A program made the position numbers and the translations under genes. Shown here one piece after another: positions 61,048 through 64,000 of a stretch of 64,000 nucleotides of DNA. Location: positions 868,001-932,000 of the forward strand of contig OY282430.1 of NCBI GenBank assembly GCA_958296025.1, given 5' to 3'. The notes beneath the pieces were generated by a model, which saw only the letters and a program-made list of their open reading frames with translations, did no database searches and had not been told where the DNA came from. Within the stretch, counting starts at the first letter, position 1, and each line of letters begins with the position of its first letter. The stretch is from an uncultured Pseudomonadales bacterium. GTDB lineage: Bacteria > Pseudomonadota > Gammaproteobacteria > Pseudomonadales > Azotimanducaceae.

Positions 61048-62874
61048 ATGTCCCGCCGTGGCGTGAAGCCCGGTCTTGTTGATGCCCTTTACGCTAGGGC
61101 GTTGCCGGCCAATCGCAGCGGGCCGCTCTACGGCGCTTTTCCCTATCCGACCAAGATTTCCCCGGAGGCGGTTGCCCTGTTTGTCGCCGCCCATACCCAC
61201 CCGGGGGACACCGTGTTCGATGGTTTTGCCGGCAGCGGCACCACGGGGCTTGCCGCGTTGCTGTGCGAAGCGCCTCCTCCGGCGTTGCGTGCGGAGGCAG
61301 CCCGTCTTCGGCTAGACGTTCGCTGGGGGGTGCGCAACGCCGTTTTGTACGAGTTGAGCGCGTTGGGTGCCTTCGTTGGGCGAACGCTTTCCAACCCTCC
61401 GCCGCCAACTGCTTTTCGGAAGGCGGCCGAGGAGCTGCTTAGCGCCGCAGTCCATGAAGATGGCTGGATGTACGAAGCGCTGGACGCGGAGGCGCGGCGT
61501 GGCGTGGTTCGGCACTTGGTGTGGTCGGACATTCTGCTCTGTCCAGCTTGCCAGCGGGATGTCAGCTTTTGGCGGAGCAGCGTGTCGCGGGCGCCGGCGG
61601 CGATAGGGCCGCGCTTCGCTTGCCCGTTCTGCCGCCACGACGCCTCATTGAATGAGGTCGAAAGAAAGCTCGAAACTGCTGAGGACGACCTGCTCTGCAC
61701 CCGCAGAAGGCGGAAGGTGCGGCGGCCGGCATGGCTCTACGGCAAAACCGGGACCACAAACTGGTCTCGGCCGGTACACGCCAGCGACCTCGACCTGCTG
61801 CGGCGGATAGAGCAAACGCCGCTGCCGGACGCCGTTCCCTTGGTGGAAATTCCCTGGGGCGATTTACACCGACGGGGCTACCATCAGGGCCTCACGCATC
61901 AGCATCATTTCTACACGCGGCGCAACCTGATTCTGTTCGCTCGGCTGTGGCGGCGGACTGGGGCGTTCGCTGATGGCTTGCGGGACGCACTACGCTTTTG
62001 GCTGCTTAGCTACAACGCTTCCCACGCCACCATCATGACCCGGGTAGTGGCCAAATCCGGGCAAAAGGAATTGGTCGTCACCGGCGCTCAGCCGGGCGTG
62101 CTCTATGTCAGCGGTCTTCCTGTTGAAAAGAACCTGTTCAGAGGCCTGCGCCGCAAGCTCGCCACGATCGCCAGCGCTTTCCGTCTCATTCATGGCCGCA
62201 AGGGCCGTGTCGAGGTCCGGCAGCAATCCAGCTGTCAGGTTAACCGCCCAGCCCGCAGCATTGACTATGTTTTCACCGATCCGCCTTTCGGCGGCAACAT
62301 CCCATACGCCGAGCTCAACTTCATCAACGAAGCTTGGCTGGGCCGCTACACCGACCGCACCGATGAAGCCATTGTCAGCAATAGCCAGAGCAAGACCTTG
62401 GCCGACTATCAAGATCTGCTCACGAAGGCATTTTCCGAGGCGCGACGCCTCCTGAAGCCCAGCGGGAAAGCCACTGTGGTCTTTCATTCGGCCTCAGCGG
62501 ATGTTTGGCGCACCTTGCAGTCGGCCTATGCCGATGCCGGCTTGCACGTTGAATGCGCCGGGGTGCTGGACAAGACCCAAGGCAGCTTCAAGCAAGTCAC
62601 GGCCAACGGGGCGGTGCGCGGTGACCCGGTGCTTCTTCTCGGCCGGCAGGCCGGCAAGGCCGCGCAGACCATTGATTGCCCTTGGGCCCTTGCTGGGCGG
62701 CTGCGGCAGGAGGCGATGCTCGCGCCCAACCCGGCGGAGCGAACCCCACAGCGGCTCTATTCGCGGTTGGTTGCGCACTATCTTGCGCATCATCAACAAG
62801 TGCCTGTGGACGCCGAGTCCTTCTATAGGTGGCATGCAAGTCAACCGCATTTGGAAGGTTTTGCCGGTGTTTGA
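61048..62874 (+). CDS. DNA methyltransferase with internal zinc ribbon
   Basis: A 608-residue enzyme. The SAM motif comes first, VFDGFAGSGTTGLAAL (57-72), then a zinc ribbon (CPACQRD and CPFCRHD, about 172-200), and the catalytic DPPFGGN (about 411-417), so it is a beta-class N6-adenine/N4-cytosine type. The general order recalls DUF1156-type enzymes but the HLWWARRP block is missing. ATG 61048 follows AAGGAGA by 8 nt; longer frames start before the ribosome-binding site. It overlaps the next methyltransferase gene and stands behind a palindromic operator. Confidence 0.87.
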   Translation: MSRRGVKPGLVDALYARALPANRSGPLYGAFPYPTKISPEAVALFVAAHTHPGDTVFDGFAGSGTTGLAALLCEAPPPALRAEAARLRLDVRWGVRNAVLYELSALGAFVGRTLSNPPPPTAFRKAAEELLSAAVHEDGWMYEALDAEARRGVVRHLVWSDILLCPACQRDVSFWRSSVSRAPAAIGPRFACPFCRHDASLNEVERKLETAEDDLLCTRRRRKVRRPAWLYGKTGTTNWSRPVHASDLDLLRRIEQTPLPDAVPLVEIPWGDLHRRGYHQGLTHQHHFYTRRNLILFARLWRRTGAFADGLRDALRFWLLSYNASHATIMTRVVAKSGQKELVVTGAQPGVLYVSGLPVEKNLFRGLRRKLATIASAFRLIHGRKGRVEVRQQSSCQVNRPARSIDYVFTDPPFGGNIPYAELNFINEAWLGRYTDRTDEAIVSNSQSKTLADYQDLLTKAFSEARRLLKPSGKATVVFHSASADVWRTLQSAYADAGLHVECAGVLDKTQGSFKQVTANGAVRGDPVLLLGRQAGKAAQTIDCPWALAGRLRQEAMLAPNPAERTPQRLYSRLVAHYLAHHQQVPVDAESFYRWHASQPHLEGFAGV

Positions 62875-64000
62875 AGCCGAGGGTTCCACCGCGGCTCGCA
62901 GGGGGGTGGACAGCCTTGCGCAAACATCGCCAACCGACCGGCGCAAGGAGCTTGGCCAGTACTTTACGGGGCTGGCCCTCGGCAAGCTGCTTGCGCATCT
63001 GGCCTTGGACGGAAGCGTGCGCACGGTTCTCGACCCCATGGCTGGGGATGGCGATCTTCTCGAAGCGGCTTGGCAGGCGGCCACCGAGCGAGGTGTATCC
63101 GTTCGGCGGCTGGACGGCATGGAGATTGACGAAGCGATGGCCCAAGCCTGTCGAGACCGGCTGAATAAATTGGGCAAGGGCAGGTTGGCGCCGGCGGCGA
63201 AGATCCTTTCCGCCGACGCCTTCCATCCCGACACCTCGCAAGCGCTACCGGAACGTTCTTATGATCTAGTCATCGCCAACCCACCCTATGTTCGCTATCA
63301 AAGCCGCAACGGAAGCGGCCAGCGGGCGAAGGCGATTCGCTCTGGGCTGAGCGCCGTTGTCTCTGGGCGGGCGACCGGCGTCGAGGCGATGATCTGGCGC
63401 TGCTTGGTGGATGGCTATTCCGGCTTGGCCGACCTGTCCGTGCCGGCTTGGATTCTGGCCGCGGCGATGGTTCGGCCGGGCGGGCGCCTAGCGCTCGTCG
63501 TTTCTTCGACTTGGCGCTCTCGAAACTATGCCGACCCGGTTCGCTATCTCATGCTGCGGTGCTTTCGCATCGAATGTGTGGTCGAAGACCTGCATGCCGA
63601 TTGGTTTGCGGATGCGCAGGTACGCACCCATCTCGTCATTGCCCGGCGACTGTCAGCGGGGGAAACAGCTAAGTCCTTGCCGGCAAGGGATGAACGGCAT
63701 TCCGTTTGGGCGCGAATTGCCGCCGCGGCGGGCAACTGCGGCTCGCTCGTGGGTGCGGCCTTTGCCGGCGTTCACTCTGAAGGGCAGTTTGCGGCTTGGT
63801 TGCGCGACGGATGCGTGGGCGCAAAGCCCGGCATCGAGATTCGGTCATTCGGCTTGCAGCGCGAGAGGGTGCTTCTGGAACGGCGCCTGCGTGGCCATCG
63901 TTGGTATCGGGCGCTCAGCAGTCGGTCAGAGGCGCCGCCGGCTTCGAATGTGGGGCGGTCAACTGTTGCGGCGATGGTGCCTGAGGCGTTGGCGGACCTG
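62867..64000 (+). CDS. N6-adenine DNA methyltransferase, N-terminal part (cut by right edge)
   Basis: The frame is open to the last base, so the gene continues outside. TSPTDRRKELGQYFTG is the classical opening of type I/IIG N6-methyltransferases, SAM motif I is VLDPMAGDGDLLEAA (54-68) and the catalytic motif NPPYVRY (about 137). I start at GTG 62867, eight bases after AAGG and overlapping the upstream stop; ATG 62834 is possible. Being paired with a second methyltransferase suggests a multi-gene modification or defence system whose nuclease or motor genes should lie to the right. Confidence 0.88.
   Translation, partial: MFEAEGSTAARRGVDSLAQTSPTDRRKELGQYFTGLALGKLLAHLALDGSVRTVLDPMAGDGDLLEAAWQAATERGVSVRRLDGMEIDEAMAQACRDRLNKLGKGRLAPAAKILSADAFHPDTSQALPERSYDLVIANPPYVRYQSRNGSGQRAKAIRSGLSAVVSGRATGVEAMIWRCLVDGYSGLADLSVPAWILAAAMVRPGGRLALVVSSTWRSRNYADPVRYLMLRCFRIECVVEDLHADWFADAQVRTHLVIARRLSAGETAKSLPARDERHSVWARIAAAAGNCGSLVGAAFAGVHSEGQFAAWLRDGCVGAKPGIEIRSFGLQRERVLLERRLRGHRWYRALSSRSEAPPASNVGRSTVAAMVPEALADL

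Overview
The window is a chromosomal segment of high GC content, very probably from a member of the Pseudomonadota and most likely a gammaproteobacterium. The reasons are perfect CIRCE control of groESL, an AmpG-type permease, Lhr, a TTQ amine dehydrogenase cluster and many acyl-CoA enzymes; I cannot name a genus. It alternates housekeeping and catabolic blocks with accessory blocks. No tRNA, rRNA or CRISPR array was seen.

Layout. 1-708: the 3' part of a DDE transposase running off the left edge. 0.9-10.4 kb: OmpA-like protein, enoyl-CoA hydratase, two MaoC-type hydratases, a ClpP-family protease, an APC permease, an acyl-CoA dehydrogenase, a GCS2 ligase overlapping a zinc amidohydrolase-like gene, and a MAPEG protein. 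10.4-18.1 kb: serine hydrolase, an intact IS1380-family element with its target repeat, and the helicase Lhr. 18.4-20.6 kb: sulfolipid genes (GT4 glycosyltransferase plus UDP-sulfoquinovose synthase). 20.7-24.5 kb: a five-gene TTQ amine dehydrogenase operon that reads as aromatic amine dehydrogenase, with a putative lipoprotein large subunit. 24.6-28.6 kb: an orphan C5 cytosine methyltransferase and leucine/fatty acid catabolic genes.

28.8-42.2 kb is an unbroken minus-strand operon. It reads SNF2 helicase with DUF3883, truncated DUF1016, a 35-codon ORF, AAA ATPase, DUF4276, DUF1156 methyltransferase, AAA ATPase, DUF4276, DUF499 ATPase. This looks like a methyltransferase-based defence system with two ATPase/TOPRIM-like pairs built into it. 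Next to it (43.5-46.8 kb) is a second, different module: a small HEPN-like protein disrupted by a 5-bp tandem duplication, a KGGVGR-variant ParA-like ATPase and a large P-loop protein, all overlapping and behind a promoter with a palindromic operator. This module lies between relics of two IS families and between direct repeats; the far repeat carries the first codons of the helicase gene and a deleted copy of a membrane-protein gene.

47.4-60.7 kb: CDF metal exporter, two aminoglycoside-phosphotransferase-like kinases around an acyl-CoA ligase, a MerR-type regulator followed by a candidate small RNA with its own promoter, operator and terminator, coiled-coil and PuuD-like membrane proteins, SDR, groESL, an alkyltransferase-like protein and AmpG. 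61.0-64.0 kb: a second DNA-modification operon (two different methyltransferases) behind a promoter with a perfect inverted repeat over its -10 region; it continues past the right edge.
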